NCBI RefSeq assembly: GCF_001556045.1
Contig: NZ_LSIC01000038.1
Location: forward strand, 1-56,547
Direction of reading: 5' to 3'
Source: Bradyrhizobium sp. CCH5-F6
GTDB lineage: Bacteria; Pseudomonadota; Alphaproteobacteria; Rhizobiales; Xanthobacteraceae
DNA: 56,547 bases
The notes under the pieces are model-generated. The model saw nothing but the letters and a program-made list of their open reading frames with translations. It ran no database searches and was not told the origin of the DNA. The translations under genes were made by a program, and so were the position numbers. Below, piece by piece: positions 27,530-36,263 of the stretch. Numbering within the stretch: the first letter of the stretch is position 1; every line of letters begins with the position of its first letter.

Positions 27530-28200
27530 TCTCTCGGATGCCGCGCCGCGCCGAGGATGGATTCACGCTGTTCGAGGCGCTGGTCGCGCTTGCGCTCATG
27601 GGCCTGATCATGGGGGCGTTGGCTTCTGTGACTTCGCAATGGCTGCCGAGCTGGAATCGGGGCATCGTCCGGGCGCAACGCAGCGAAGAGGTCGCCATTG
27701 CGCTGGATCGCTTGGCCGCAGATCTGTCGGCCGCAGATTACGTCACGAGGTCGGACAACGTGCCGCTGTTTCGTGGCACTGAGCATTCGGTAACATTCGT
27801 CCGGTCCGTGCTCGGTCCAAACAGCCGGCCCGGGTTGGAGATCGTCCGCATATCGGAGATCAACGACAAGGGCGTGCTTACGTTGGTGCGCATGCGCGCA
27901 CCCTTCGTTCTGCTGCAGCCCGGGGATCCGCGAACGGACCAGATTCAGTTCGTCGATCCGGTCGTGCTGTTGCGGCCGCCTTATCGCGTGAGCTTTGCCT
28001 ATGCGGACCCCGATGGCAGCTGGGATAGCCGCTGGATCAGTTCCGGCGAATTGCCTGCGGCAGTTCGCTTCGACGTCAGGGACGCACAACGTGGCACGGT
28101 GATTTCGGGTGCCGCACGCATTCATGTGGACAGAGCAGCCCCGCGACCGGATCCGTCCGTTCTGCAGGAGGCACCGCGCTCCGGAAACCGGCCGACGTGA
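27526..28200 (+). CDS. gspJ: Type II secretion minor pseudopilin GspJ
   Basis: A 224-residue minor pseudopilin. The N-terminus is MISRMPRRAEDG followed by FTLFEALVALALMGLIMGAL with Glu5, and the body has the GspJ-like pattern of a long helix then beta-rich domain (SEEVAIALDRLAADLSAADY). ATG 27526 overlaps the gspI stop as ATGA, so I place the start there rather than at the longer open frame from 27373. It shares one base with the gspK start. Confidence 0.9.
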   Translation: MISRMPRRAEDGFTLFEALVALALMGLIMGALASVTSQWLPSWNRGIVRAQRSEEVAIALDRLAADLSAADYVTRSDNVPLFRGTEHSVTFVRSVLGPNSRPGLEIVRISEINDKGVLTLVRMRAPFVLLQPGDPRTDQIQFVDPVVLLRPPYRVSFAYADPDGSWDSRWISSGELPAAVRFDVRDAQRGTVISGAARIHVDRAAPRPDPSVLQEAPRSGNRPT

Positions 28201-29147
28201 TGATCATCAGGCGCGCTCGATCGACGGATGTCGTCGCGGCAGAGGACGGATTCATCGTCGTCGTGACCCTTTGGCTGCTTGTCGGATTGGCGGCGCTCGT
28301 GACCGTTGCGTCCGTATACATCGCGCAATCGGCCCGGGCGCTCTCGACGCTCGACGCGGCGGCGCAATGGGAGATGCTGAGCTCCGCCGGCGTCGAACTG
28401 GCCGCTTACCAGCTGTCGGGGCCTGCCACGGTACGACGCCCGAGCCACGGCCACTTTGCGTTTCGCCTCGCAAATGCGACCGTCCGCGTCGAATACATGT
28501 CGGAATCGGCACGCATCAATCTCAACATGGCGCCAGCATCGATGCTCTCTGGCCTGTTCAGGGCGGTCGGCGCATCGACCGAAGCGGCCGACATGTACGC
28601 CATGCGCGTCGTCGCCTGGCGCAGTGCGCCGAAACCGGATGGTCAAGACACCGAACTGGCGAGCTACAGGGCGGCGGGCTTGCCCTACGTACCGCGGCAG
28701 GCGCCGTTCAGCAGCAGCGACGAATTGTGGCTGGTGCTCGGCCTCCCGACGGCGCTCGTCGAGCGAACCATAGCGTTTGTCACGGTCTGCAGCGGAATGG
28801 CGGAGATCAACGTGCTCGATGCCGCACCTGAAGTCGTCGCGGCGCTGCCCAACATGACCTCTGCCAAGCTGGAGGCGTTCCTCAACCAGCGTGCCGAACT
28901 GCCACGCGACAATCCGGAATTCGTCATAGGTGCGCTCGGGGGGCGCCAGCCGGGAGCCACGATATCGGCAAGCAACGCCTATCGGGTGCGGATGCACATC
29001 ACGTTGCAGGACGGCCGCCAACGGATGCCGGAAGCCGTCATCCAGATGTCGGAACCAGGTGATCCAAAAGCCTTCCACGTGTTGGCTTGGACGGACGAGG
29101 TCGATCCGGAACGAGCAGGGCGGCCACGGCCGCGGGAGGGCAAATGA
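28200..29147 (+). CDS. gspK: Type II secretion minor pseudopilin GspK
   Basis: A 315-residue tip pseudopilin. The hydrophobic stem FIVVVTLWLLVGLAALVTVAS follows the Gly of AEDG and, as is normal for GspK, lacks Glu5. The large inserted helical domain holds SARINLNMAPASMLSGL and INVLDAAPEVVAALPNM, the tandem helix-hairpin-like segments of the family. ATG 28200 shares its A with the gspJ TGA stop; a GTG one codon earlier is possible. Its stop overlaps gspL. Confidence 0.92.
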   Translation: MIIRRARSTDVVAAEDGFIVVVTLWLLVGLAALVTVASVYIAQSARALSTLDAAAQWEMLSSAGVELAAYQLSGPATVRRPSHGHFAFRLANATVRVEYMSESARINLNMAPASMLSGLFRAVGASTEAADMYAMRVVAWRSAPKPDGQDTELASYRAAGLPYVPRQAPFSSSDELWLVLGLPTALVERTIAFVTVCSGMAEINVLDAAPEVVAALPNMTSAKLEAFLNQRAELPRDNPEFVIGALGGRQPGATISASNAYRVRMHITLQDGRQRMPEAVIQMSEPGDPKAFHVLAWTDEVDPERAGRPRPREGK

Positions 29148-30211
29148 GTATTCCCGGTCAGATCGCGACTGCATTGTCTTTGTGGATCGATCGCGTTGCC
29201 TGCACGCTGAGTGCGCAGCTCGACCGCGCACGCCACACCAAGCGGATTGCTCTCAGCGAGGACAGCCCTGGCGGGTTTTCGATGAGCGTCGCGAGCCCGG
29301 CGAGCAAGGATACGGAACTTTCGGATGTACGCATTCAACTCGCGGACGGCGCGATCCGCGAAGCGATCCCAGAGGCGTGGTCGGCCGCAGTGAAAGGCGC
29401 CGTTGTCGATATTGTCCTCCTGCCGTCGCGATTCGTGTTCCGCCCTCTGGAATTGCCGGGGCGCGCCGTCGAATTCCTCGAAGGCATCATTCGCGCCCAG
29501 ATCGACAGGCTGACACCCTGGACTGCGGACGACGCAGTTTTCCGCTGGACGCAGCCGCAGGCGAAGTCGGAGGACCATGTCGAACTGACGGTCATCGCCA
29601 CGGCGCGGAAGGCCGTGATGGCATTGTCCCAGTCCTTCATCGACATGGGGGCCGCGGCAGTGGAGATTTCGACGCTTGCCGCTGGGAACGAACGCGTGAT
29701 GGTCCTCAGGCACAGCGTCGATGGCGGAAATGGTGCAGTTCGTATCCGACGGGGACTCATCGCCGTTCTGGGCTCGACGGGCGTGCTCGCCCTGCTATCG
29801 GTCGGACTGGGCGGGATCGTGACGGACTCCTATGATGCCGAGCAGCAGCAGATTCAGCGCCGGATCACGGAGATGCGGGTGACTGCGCGCGGCAATCAGG
29901 CTTCGGGTAACACCGCGCTCGAATTGCTGGCCCGTCGCAAGCAGACTGTGCCGTCGGCAGTGATGGTGCTGGAGGAGTTGTCGGCACTTCTGCCCGACCA
30001 TACGCACGCGACCGAGCTGCGGCTCGAAGGCGCAAAGCTGCAGATCAGCGGAATGACCGCTGATGCCGCCTCGCTGATCCAGGTGCTGGAGCAGTCACCG
30101 CGTCTGGCCGGTGCCGGCTTCTTCGCACCGACCACCCGCGCGGCCGGCGAAGCTGGCGAACGGTTTCACATCGAGGCCAGGATCAAGCCGCAGTTCGGGC
30201 CGGGCACATGA
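29144..30211 (+). CDS. gspL: Type II secretion protein GspL
   Basis: The bitopic inner-membrane protein that links the GspE ATPase to the periplasmic part, 355 residues. The N-terminal cytoplasmic region (VVDIVLLPSRFVFRPLELPG, RLTPWTADDAVFRW) is the GspL/PilM-like part. One membrane helix at about 215-237 (GLIAVLGSTGVLALLSVGLG) is followed by a coiled-coil and a small ferredoxin-like PilN-type domain (LPDHTHATELRLEGAKLQISG). ATG 29144 overlaps the gspK stop as ATGA. It is slightly shorter than classical GspL. gspM follows with another ATGA overlap. Confidence 0.88.
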   Translation: MSIPGQIATALSLWIDRVACTLSAQLDRARHTKRIALSEDSPGGFSMSVASPASKDTELSDVRIQLADGAIREAIPEAWSAAVKGAVVDIVLLPSRFVFRPLELPGRAVEFLEGIIRAQIDRLTPWTADDAVFRWTQPQAKSEDHVELTVIATARKAVMALSQSFIDMGAAAVEISTLAAGNERVMVLRHSVDGGNGAVRIRRGLIAVLGSTGVLALLSVGLGGIVTDSYDAEQQQIQRRITEMRVTARGNQASGNTALELLARRKQTVPSAVMVLEELSALLPDHTHATELRLEGAKLQISGMTADAASLIQVLEQSPRLAGAGFFAPTTRAAGEAGERFHIEARIKPQFGPGT

Positions 30212-30759
30212 TGAATATGCCGAAACTTGAAGCGTATCTCGCCCGCTATCCGGTTGCCGCCGTGGCGGCCTATGTCGCGCTGGTCCTGCTGTTCGTCTTC
30301 ACGACGGTGCAGACGACCATTGAGATCCTGGGTAGCCGTGACGCCGCGGTATCGAGCGCTGAGATCCTGCAGACCCTCGAATCCCGTCATCAGGTGCCTC
30401 GCACCAAGGCGCGCAGCGACGCCGGTGTCCCCACGGGATCGCCGTTTCTCGAAGGACAGACGGCGTCGGTGGCGAGCTCCATCCTGCTCCAGCGCGTGCT
30501 TGCGGCGACCAGGCGCGTCAGCGGCAATACGCTGTCATCGCAGGTCGACATTCAGGGCCCACAGGCGAAATCGGGGGTTGTCTCGGCGACCTTCAACATC
30601 GAACTCGCGTCGGCATCGCTGCAGACGCTGCTGTATGATCTGGAGGCGGGCATGCCGTTCCTCTTCGTCGACGAACTGGTGGTCCAGCCGGTCTCCGGCA
30701 ACCCCGAAAGAATGCGTGTCGTCCTCGGCATATCCGCCCAGCGGCGGTCTCCGAAGTGA
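30208..30759 (+). CDS. gspM: Type II secretion protein GspM
   Basis: A 183-residue bitopic protein that stabilises GspL. It has one N-terminal membrane helix at residues 15-37 (AAVAAYVALVLLFVFTTVQT) and a periplasmic domain with the GspM-type end LEAGMPFLFVDELVVQPV. ATG 30208 overlaps the gspL stop as ATGA. It is the last gene of the chain; its stop lies six bases from the convergent stop of the O-antigen ligase/polymerase gene. No gspN or gspC is present after it or elsewhere in the window. Confidence 0.88.
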   Translation: MMNMPKLEAYLARYPVAAVAAYVALVLLFVFTTVQTTIEILGSRDAAVSSAEILQTLESRHQVPRTKARSDAGVPTGSPFLEGQTASVASSILLQRVLAATRRVSGNTLSSQVDIQGPQAKSGVVSATFNIELASASLQTLLYDLEAGMPFLFVDELVVQPVSGNPERMRVVLGISAQRRSPK

Positions 30760-30765
30760 CAGGGC

Positions 30766-31971
30766 TCAGGTCCGGTGACCGCCCAGCGTCGATCCGGGTC
30801 GAAACAGCAGCAGCAACACCGACATCCCGAACGCATCTCCCAGACTGAGGAGTTGCGGCTGAAAGAAGGCCCCGAAGCCGAGTGCGAGCAGACCTGCGAA
30901 ATGCGCCGAGGCAAAGCGCCGCTGCCCAGCCGTTCTGCCGCCGGACCGCATGGCTTCGACGCCGGCGCGGCCAACGGTCCATCCGAAGAGGAACATGATC
31001 AAGCCGCCGCCGATGACGCCGAATTCGACCAAGGTCTTGAGATAGCCGTTGTGGCCGGCCTCAAAGGCCAATGCGCGCTTGAAGCCGATGCCAAGCGGAT
31101 GGTTCGTGATGGTGGAGAGCGCCCCGTACCAGTATTCGTCCCGCCCCGTGAAGCCTGAAGACAGATTCCGGCTTGGATCGTCGAGCGCGAGGATCGCCGC
31201 GATGTGGGGCGATAGCGGTATGATCGCCAGCAGCACGAGTCCGAGCGCCGCCAGCTTCCACGGGGTGAGAGACCTGAACGTGAGTTCGTGGGCGGCGAAT
31301 GCGGTGACGCAGCCGATCATCGCAAAGCGCGAGCTGACCAGCGCCACCATCGCGAAGCAGGCGATCCTGACCAAGATGCTGACGAGGCCGGGACGGAACT
31401 GGCTGAGTATGAAGGCCATAAGCAGGGGCGCAGCGAACAGGTTCGGCTGGATGCCGCCCACGTTCCGGTTCTCTGGCAGGCCGAGGATCGCGAGAGCCGA
31501 GATGCCGAATACGCAGAAGATCACCGAGGCGTTGCCAAACGCATTCTCGAGGTCCTTCGGCGCGAGCGTCCACATGACCGACAGGGCCAGGGCGGTCAGG
31601 ACGAGCAGGACAGTGTAATATATTCCGATGAATGTCGCGCGCTCGTCGCCCTGCAGCTGCAGGATCAACGAGAGATAGATGACAACGATGATCGCGGCTT
31701 GCGCAAGGTCCAGCCTTCCGAAGCTTGAGGCGAGTTGCAGCGGGCGGGTGAGGGCGATCGTTGCCACGAACAGCACGAGCCCTGCGATCTGACCCAGGAG
31801 GACGCCGCCGCCCGAGCCGAAAGCGGTAGGCGCGTCGGCAAAGTCTTCGGTCACGCCGATCATCGGGAAGCACAAAAGTCCGCACCAGGCCCAAAATGCC
31901 AGCAGAATCGCAACGGCCGGCCGGCCGCCGGCGACGTATCGGTCCGCCGTCGCACCGAGCGTCATGGACAT
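30766..31971 (-). CDS. O-antigen ligase / Wzy-type polymerase family protein
   Basis: A 401-residue polytopic membrane protein with about ten to twelve predicted helices (for example VVIYLSLILQL and IACFAMVALVSSRFAMIGCV). The long periplasmic loop has the family signature TGRDEYWYGALST and GHNGYLKTLVEFGVIGGG, including the His-Asn expected in Wzy/WaaL proteins. It would polymerise or ligate lipid-linked repeat units on the periplasmic face. ATG 31971 overlaps the GT41 gene end by ten bases; the internal ATG 31965 makes a classic ATGA with that stop, so coupling is likely either way. Given the Wzx next door, a Wzy role is the better guess. Confidence 0.88.
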   Translation of the reverse strand: MSMTLGATADRYVAGGRPAVAILLAFWAWCGLLCFPMIGVTEDFADAPTAFGSGGGVLLGQIAGLVLFVATIALTRPLQLASSFGRLDLAQAAIIVVIYLSLILQLQGDERATFIGIYYTVLLVLTALALSVMWTLAPKDLENAFGNASVIFCVFGISALAILGLPENRNVGGIQPNLFAAPLLMAFILSQFRPGLVSILVRIACFAMVALVSSRFAMIGCVTAFAAHELTFRSLTPWKLAALGLVLLAIIPLSPHIAAILALDDPSRNLSSGFTGRDEYWYGALSTITNHPLGIGFKRALAFEAGHNGYLKTLVEFGVIGGGLIMFLFGWTVGRAGVEAMRSGGRTAGQRRFASAHFAGLLALGFGAFFQPQLLSLGDAFGMSVLLLLFRPGSTLGGHRT

Positions 31972-34364
31972 GACGTCTCACCTGGCAGGCGGATATGGTC
32001 GGGCGGCAATCCGGCGCGATAGCGCCGCATGATGGCAGCATAGGCTGTTTCGAGCTGGCGGGTGTATTCGGTCGTATCGTAGAGCGGGGTCCGCAGCCGG
32101 TTTACCGCGAGCTTGGCCCTGAGCGCGGCAAGCCGCTGCCGATCGTGAGCGAGCTCGATGGCGAGACGCTCATAGGCCTCGGGCGTTTCGGTGACGAGCT
32201 CCGGCAGGCGTATCGCATTCAGGAGGCTGACGCCGACGCGACCGGCAAACGTCTGGCCGCGGCAGGTGAGAACGGGCAGGCAGGCCCAAAGCGCGTCGCT
32301 TGCCGTCGTATGGGCGCCATAGGGAAGCGTATCGAGAAAGAGATCTGCGCAACGCTGCCGCGCCAGATGGACGTCTGGCGGCAGGCGACCGGCGAAGACA
32401 AGACGCCGCGGGTCGATGCCGCGTCGAGCGGCCGCGGCGCGCAAATTTCCCGCTGCCGCCGAATTGTCCTCGAACAACCATAGCACGCTGCCCTCGACCG
32501 CACCGAGGATGCGCATCCACGCGGAGAACGCCTCCGGTGTGATCTTGTAATTGTCGTTGAAGCAGCAGAAGACGAAGGCATCCTCAGGCAGACCGTGGAC
32601 AGCGCGCGGCCCAACCTCCTCTGCGATGGCCCGGTTGCGATCATTGGGCTGGTAGCTCTCCGGCATCCAGACGATCTTTTCCTGATAGGCCTCCGCTTCG
32701 CCTTCGGGAATGACGTGCCGGTCCGCCACGATGTAGTCGATGAACTCCGCTCCCATGGTGCCGGGAAAGCCGAGATAGTTGACCTGGAGCGGAGCAGGGC
32801 GTCGGGCGAAAACCCCGGTCCGGGCGTCCTGCGTGAACCCCTTGAGATCGACCAGAATGTCGATCTCAAGGCGGTGTATCATGTCGGCGATTTCCGCGTC
32901 CCCGAGTGGCTTGGCGTCGATGAAGCGGTCAAACGCGGATACGACCCGCCGGCGCATCTCCGAACCATCATCCGGGCCGATTGAAATCGCCGTGACTTCG
33001 AAGACTTCCCTGTCGTGGTGTTCGAGCACCCCCGCGATCAAATGCGACGTCGCATGCTGATGAAAGTCCGCGGAAAGATAGGCCAGCCGGATTCTGCCCT
33101 GATCCCGGCGTTCGTTGCGGCCGGGCAGGCGGCCCGTTCCGGAATGGTGATGCGTCACCCACGAGCGCGCGCATTGCAGCTGTTCGATCGGAGTGGACGG
33201 CACGGCGACGAGCATCAAGGGCGACACGAGGCGGGAGTTCCGAACCGCCGATCTCACGGTCTCGCAGCCCGTTTCGAAGTCGGTCCAGTCGCAAAGATGC
33301 ATCTTGATCCGCAGACACGCTGCTGCGATTTCAGCCTGATCGGGATTCAAGACAATCGCTTTTTCCCAGGCAGCCAACGCCTCCTCGTAGCGCTTCTGCT
33401 GATAGCTCACCTGCCCCTTGCCCAGCCACGCTCCTGCAAGCTGCGGATTGCAGGCGATGGCCCGGTCGAAGGAGGCCGATGCGTCGTCGTGCCGCCCGAG
33501 AAACAGTGCCGCCGTGCCGCGTCCGACCCACGCCTCGGCGAAACCGGGCTCCGCAGCAATCGCGTTGTCGAATGCTATGACGGCATCGTGCTGCCGGCCG
33601 GACCGGAGCAGGGCGTTTCCCTTGCCGCACCAAGCCGATGCAAGTTGCGGTCTCAAGGCCACAGCCTGGTCGTAGGCCGCGGTGGCCTCCTCGATCCGTC
33701 CGAGGTCCAGCAACGCATTGCCTCTGCCGACCCAGGCGTCGACCAGATCTGGCCGTATCGCAATGGCGCGGTCATAGGCGGCGAGCGCCTCGCCATGGCG
33801 CCGGTTTGCGAAGTGGATCGTTCCGATGTCGAGATGCGCCTCCGCAAAGCGCGGCTGCAGCTCGAGCGCGCGGTGATAGGACGCAAGCGCCTGGTCGTGG
33901 TGTCGGCTCTTGGCGAGAGCCGAGCCGAGCATGACGTGCGCCGGGAAATGATGGGGATGATGTTTGATGAGACGCGTCAGCAGCTCGACTGCTTCCTGGA
34001 ACTGGCCAAGTGCAAGATGGCCGGCCGCGCCGGCATGCAGCAGCGCAAGGCTGGCCGGGGCAAAGGGCAGCGCATGCCGGCACAGATGAACGAGCTCATC
34101 ATGCTCGCCGGCGCGATGCAGCACGGCCGCATAGTTCTCGATGAAGTCCACATTGGTCGACGCCACCTCGAGGGACTGCTTCATGAGGAGCTTGGCCCGC
34201 GCGAGATTTCCGGACGCGGCCTCCGCCACGCCCAGGAAATGCACGGCCTGCAGATTGTGAGGATTTTTCTTGATGATGCGTTCGTAGAGTTTCGCGGCGC
34301 CTGCGATATCCCCCATGTTATGAAGGGAAAGCGCCCGGTCCAGGATCTGTGCCTCGTTACGCAT
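31962..34364 (-). CDS. TPR-GT41 protein (O-GlcNAc transferase / SPINDLY-like)
   Basis: A cytoplasmic glycosyltransferase of family GT41. Residues 1 to about 400 carry some ten TPR repeats (for example WVGRGNALLDLGRIEEATAAYDQA). The catalytic half has the family residues: RLAYLSADFHQHATSHL with the active-region His, FNDNYKITPEAFSAWMRIL with the UDP-binding Lys, and DTLPYGAHTTASDALW followed by RVGVSLL. I use ATG 34364 (MRNEAQILDRALSLHNMG, 800 residues), because the 43 residues before it look non-coding. A 28-bp element at 34416-34443 lies upstream. Bacterial GT41 proteins often glycosylate proteins, so the acceptor may be protein rather than the polysaccharide itself. Confidence 0.9.
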   Translation of the reverse strand: MRNEAQILDRALSLHNMGDIAGAAKLYERIIKKNPHNLQAVHFLGVAEAASGNLARAKLLMKQSLEVASTNVDFIENYAAVLHRAGEHDELVHLCRHALPFAPASLALLHAGAAGHLALGQFQEAVELLTRLIKHHPHHFPAHVMLGSALAKSRHHDQALASYHRALELQPRFAEAHLDIGTIHFANRRHGEALAAYDRAIAIRPDLVDAWVGRGNALLDLGRIEEATAAYDQAVALRPQLASAWCGKGNALLRSGRQHDAVIAFDNAIAAEPGFAEAWVGRGTAALFLGRHDDASASFDRAIACNPQLAGAWLGKGQVSYQQKRYEEALAAWEKAIVLNPDQAEIAAACLRIKMHLCDWTDFETGCETVRSAVRNSRLVSPLMLVAVPSTPIEQLQCARSWVTHHHSGTGRLPGRNERRDQGRIRLAYLSADFHQHATSHLIAGVLEHHDREVFEVTAISIGPDDGSEMRRRVVSAFDRFIDAKPLGDAEIADMIHRLEIDILVDLKGFTQDARTGVFARRPAPLQVNYLGFPGTMGAEFIDYIVADRHVIPEGEAEAYQEKIVWMPESYQPNDRNRAIAEEVGPRAVHGLPEDAFVFCCFNDNYKITPEAFSAWMRILGAVEGSVLWLFEDNSAAAGNLRAAAARRGIDPRRLVFAGRLPPDVHLARQRCADLFLDTLPYGAHTTASDALWACLPVLTCRGQTFAGRVGVSLLNAIRLPELVTETPEAYERLAIELAHDRQRLAALRAKLAVNRLRTPLYDTTEYTRQLETAYAAIMRRYRAGLPPDHIRLPGETSCP

Positions 34365-34415
34365 CTGGAAAACAGCGTCCGTGTGATGTCGGCCGCCGGG
34401 CCGACCCTGTTCCTT

Positions 34416-34443
34416 ATGTCGCCAATTGAACAGGACTGTGACA
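34416..34443 (-). promoter_or_regulatory. Repeated upstream element, copy 1 (GT41 gene)
   Basis: Contains GAACAGGACTGTGACA (34428-34443), identical to 37252-37267, and a flanking ATGTC-CCAA block also conserved. It lies 52-79 bases upstream of the GT41 start. On the minus strand it reads TGTCAC, 17 bases, then GACATA, which could be a -35/-10 pair or a regulator site. Confidence 0.6.
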
Positions 34444-34585
34444 GCCGACAGCCGCGACCGCTCCGGCCCTGCACCATGACATGGGAATGCCATCGAACGG
34501 CAATAACATCATGTGCGTTAGCTACGTTGCATCATGCGTCGTTTCTGTTATGAGCCTGCGCGACGCATTTGGTGGGGAGGCGACC

Positions 34586-35284
34586 TTGTCGTTGATGTCC
34601 AATCGGTATGTCCTGCAACTTCGGCGCGTCGCGCGCGCGGCGGGTGTGCCGCGGATGCTCGGTCGCTTCGCAAAGGACTACGAGAGCCCCTTCTCGAAGC
34701 AATTGATGCTGGCCTGCCGCCAGGGCGACGTCGTCTGGGACGTCGGCGCCAATGTCGGGCATTATACGACCAGCTTCTCGGATTGGGTCGGCGTCTCGGG
34801 CAAGGTGTTCGCGTTCGAACCCGACGCAGCCAACCTGCCGAGATTGCGTTCGGCCTGCACCGGGCGGCAGAATATCACCATCCTGGGCTGTGGCCTGTCG
34901 GAGAAGACGGAGCGCAGCCGCTTCCTGGGCGACGGCGGCGACGGAACGACGTCGCATGTGCTTCGGTCGGGTGAGACCATCCCCGAGGGCGCGATCGAGG
35001 TTGAGTTGAGAACTGGCGACGATGTCGTCGGCAGCGGGCAGGCGGATGTCCCTGACCTGATCAAGATCGACGTCGAAGGCCATGAATTGTCGGTTCTGAA
35101 GGGATTGCAGGCGACCCTGGCGAACAGGCGCCTGCGCAAGGTGTTCGTCGAGGTGCATTTCGGCGTGCTCGATCGCAGCGGTCGCGCGGATGATCCGAAG
35201 CGGATCGAGGACATTCTGAGAGGCAGCGGATTCAAGCTGAGCTGGACCGATGCCTCGCACATTCTGGCCTCCCGGCCGGCGTGA
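34586..35284 (+). CDS. FkbM family methyltransferase
   Basis: An S-adenosylmethionine-dependent O-methyltransferase of the FkbM family, often acting on sugars in polysaccharide loci; about 232 residues. The SAM site is WDVGANVGHYTTSF with FAFEPDA following, and the late motif DLIKIDVEGHELSVLKG is diagnostic. The start is uncertain: TTG 34586 has GGGGAGG five bases upstream and is my choice, ATG 34595 is close by, and ATG 34550 lacks a ribosome site. It diverges from the GT41 gene and is followed 34 bases later by a second methyltransferase, probably in one operon. Confidence 0.88.
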   Translation: MSLMSNRYVLQLRRVARAAGVPRMLGRFAKDYESPFSKQLMLACRQGDVVWDVGANVGHYTTSFSDWVGVSGKVFAFEPDAANLPRLRSACTGRQNITILGCGLSEKTERSRFLGDGGDGTTSHVLRSGETIPEGAIEVELRTGDDVVGSGQADVPDLIKIDVEGHELSVLKGLQATLANRRLRKVFVEVHFGVLDRSGRADDPKRIEDILRGSGFKLSWTDASHILASRPA

Positions 35285-35318
35285 TCGCGTATTTTCATTC
35301 GTAACCGGAGCCGCCCGC

Positions 35319-36257
35319 ATGCTCGCCCCGCAACAGCCGCTGCAGAAGCCGGACGGCTCGGCCGCTCCCGGGAATTGCCTGTTCTGCCGCCATCCCGGGC
35401 CCAGTTACTGGTTCTCGAAGCAATCCAAGCATAACGGTCGCTTCTATCCGCTGTTCTGCTGCTCGAACTGCGGCGGTGCTTTCGCCTTCCCGATTCCAAC
35501 CGAGCAGGAGCTGTTCGAATTCTATTCGGGCACGCAGAGCGCGCTCGAAGTCAATCTCACCAGCAGCGACGTTGTGCAACACTATGATCAGGCCATTCGG
35601 GAAGAGCGCGACTTTCCGAATTCCACGGTCGATGCAAAGAGGATCGCCGACAATCTCCAGCGGCTGGCGCCGGGCCGGAAGGCGCTGGACGTCGGCTGCG
35701 GCTATGGATTCTTTTCCAGGGCGCTGGTTCAGGCCGGCTTCGCTGTGGATGCAATCGAGCTCGGAGAAGCATCGCGCAAGATCCATGCTCGCATGAACGG
35801 GTTCGAGGCGCGTGCCGAGCCGTTCAATGCCGACTTCGCGAGCCGAAACGCCGGCATCTACGACGCGGTCCTTTTGTCACAGGTGCTCGAGCATCTGCCA
35901 ATGGATGCCGATCCCGTCGGCAGCCTGAACGTTCTGCTGCGGAAGGGGGGCATCTGCGCGATCGCCATCCCGCATTTCCGCTCCTATCTGTCGATCCTCC
36001 AGGGGCGAAACGACATGTTCATCGTGCCGCCCGAGCATTTGAACTTCTTCACTGTGAGAGCGCTGGTCGCAGCCTTCGAAAGCCGTGGCTTCGAGACCGT
36101 CAAGTGCGAGACGGTCAGCAGGTTCGACTATCGCAAGTTCAAGAAGAGATTTGGTCCGCTGGCGCCGTTGCCGTCTGTTGCACTTAAGGGATTTCTGGGC
36201 CTTTCGACGCGCATGAACAGGGGCATGTTCGTCAACGGGTACTTCAGGAAGGTGTAG
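35319..36257 (+). CDS. Class I SAM methyltransferase with N-terminal zinc ribbon
   Basis: A 312-residue methyltransferase. The N-terminal CLFCRH and CCSNCGG pairs form a probable zinc ribbon (about residues 19-50). A Rossmann SAM domain follows, with KALDVGCGYGFFSRAL as motif I and DAVLLSQVLEHLPMDADP as motif IV region, then a helical end. Such ribbon-containing methyltransferases are frequent in polysaccharide and nucleotide-sugar loci. ATG 35319 has GGAG nine bases upstream. It follows the FkbM gene and converges on the GT2 gene (six bases between stops). The methylated sugar is unknown. Confidence 0.87.
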   Translation: MLAPQQPLQKPDGSAAPGNCLFCRHPGPSYWFSKQSKHNGRFYPLFCCSNCGGAFAFPIPTEQELFEFYSGTQSALEVNLTSSDVVQHYDQAIREERDFPNSTVDAKRIADNLQRLAPGRKALDVGCGYGFFSRALVQAGFAVDAIELGEASRKIHARMNGFEARAEPFNADFASRNAGIYDAVLLSQVLEHLPMDADPVGSLNVLLRKGGICAIAIPHFRSYLSILQGRNDMFIVPPEHLNFFTVRALVAAFESRGFETVKCETVSRFDYRKFKKRFGPLAPLPSVALKGFLGLSTRMNRGMFVNGYFRKV

Positions 36258-36263
36258 ACCAGC

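Noticed and set aside
33015..34553. A 512-residue plus-strand frame opposite the GT41 gene, and 51190-52530 opposite the carbamoyltransferase.
   Set aside because: Both are antisense shadows of genes with strong family motifs on the other strand.
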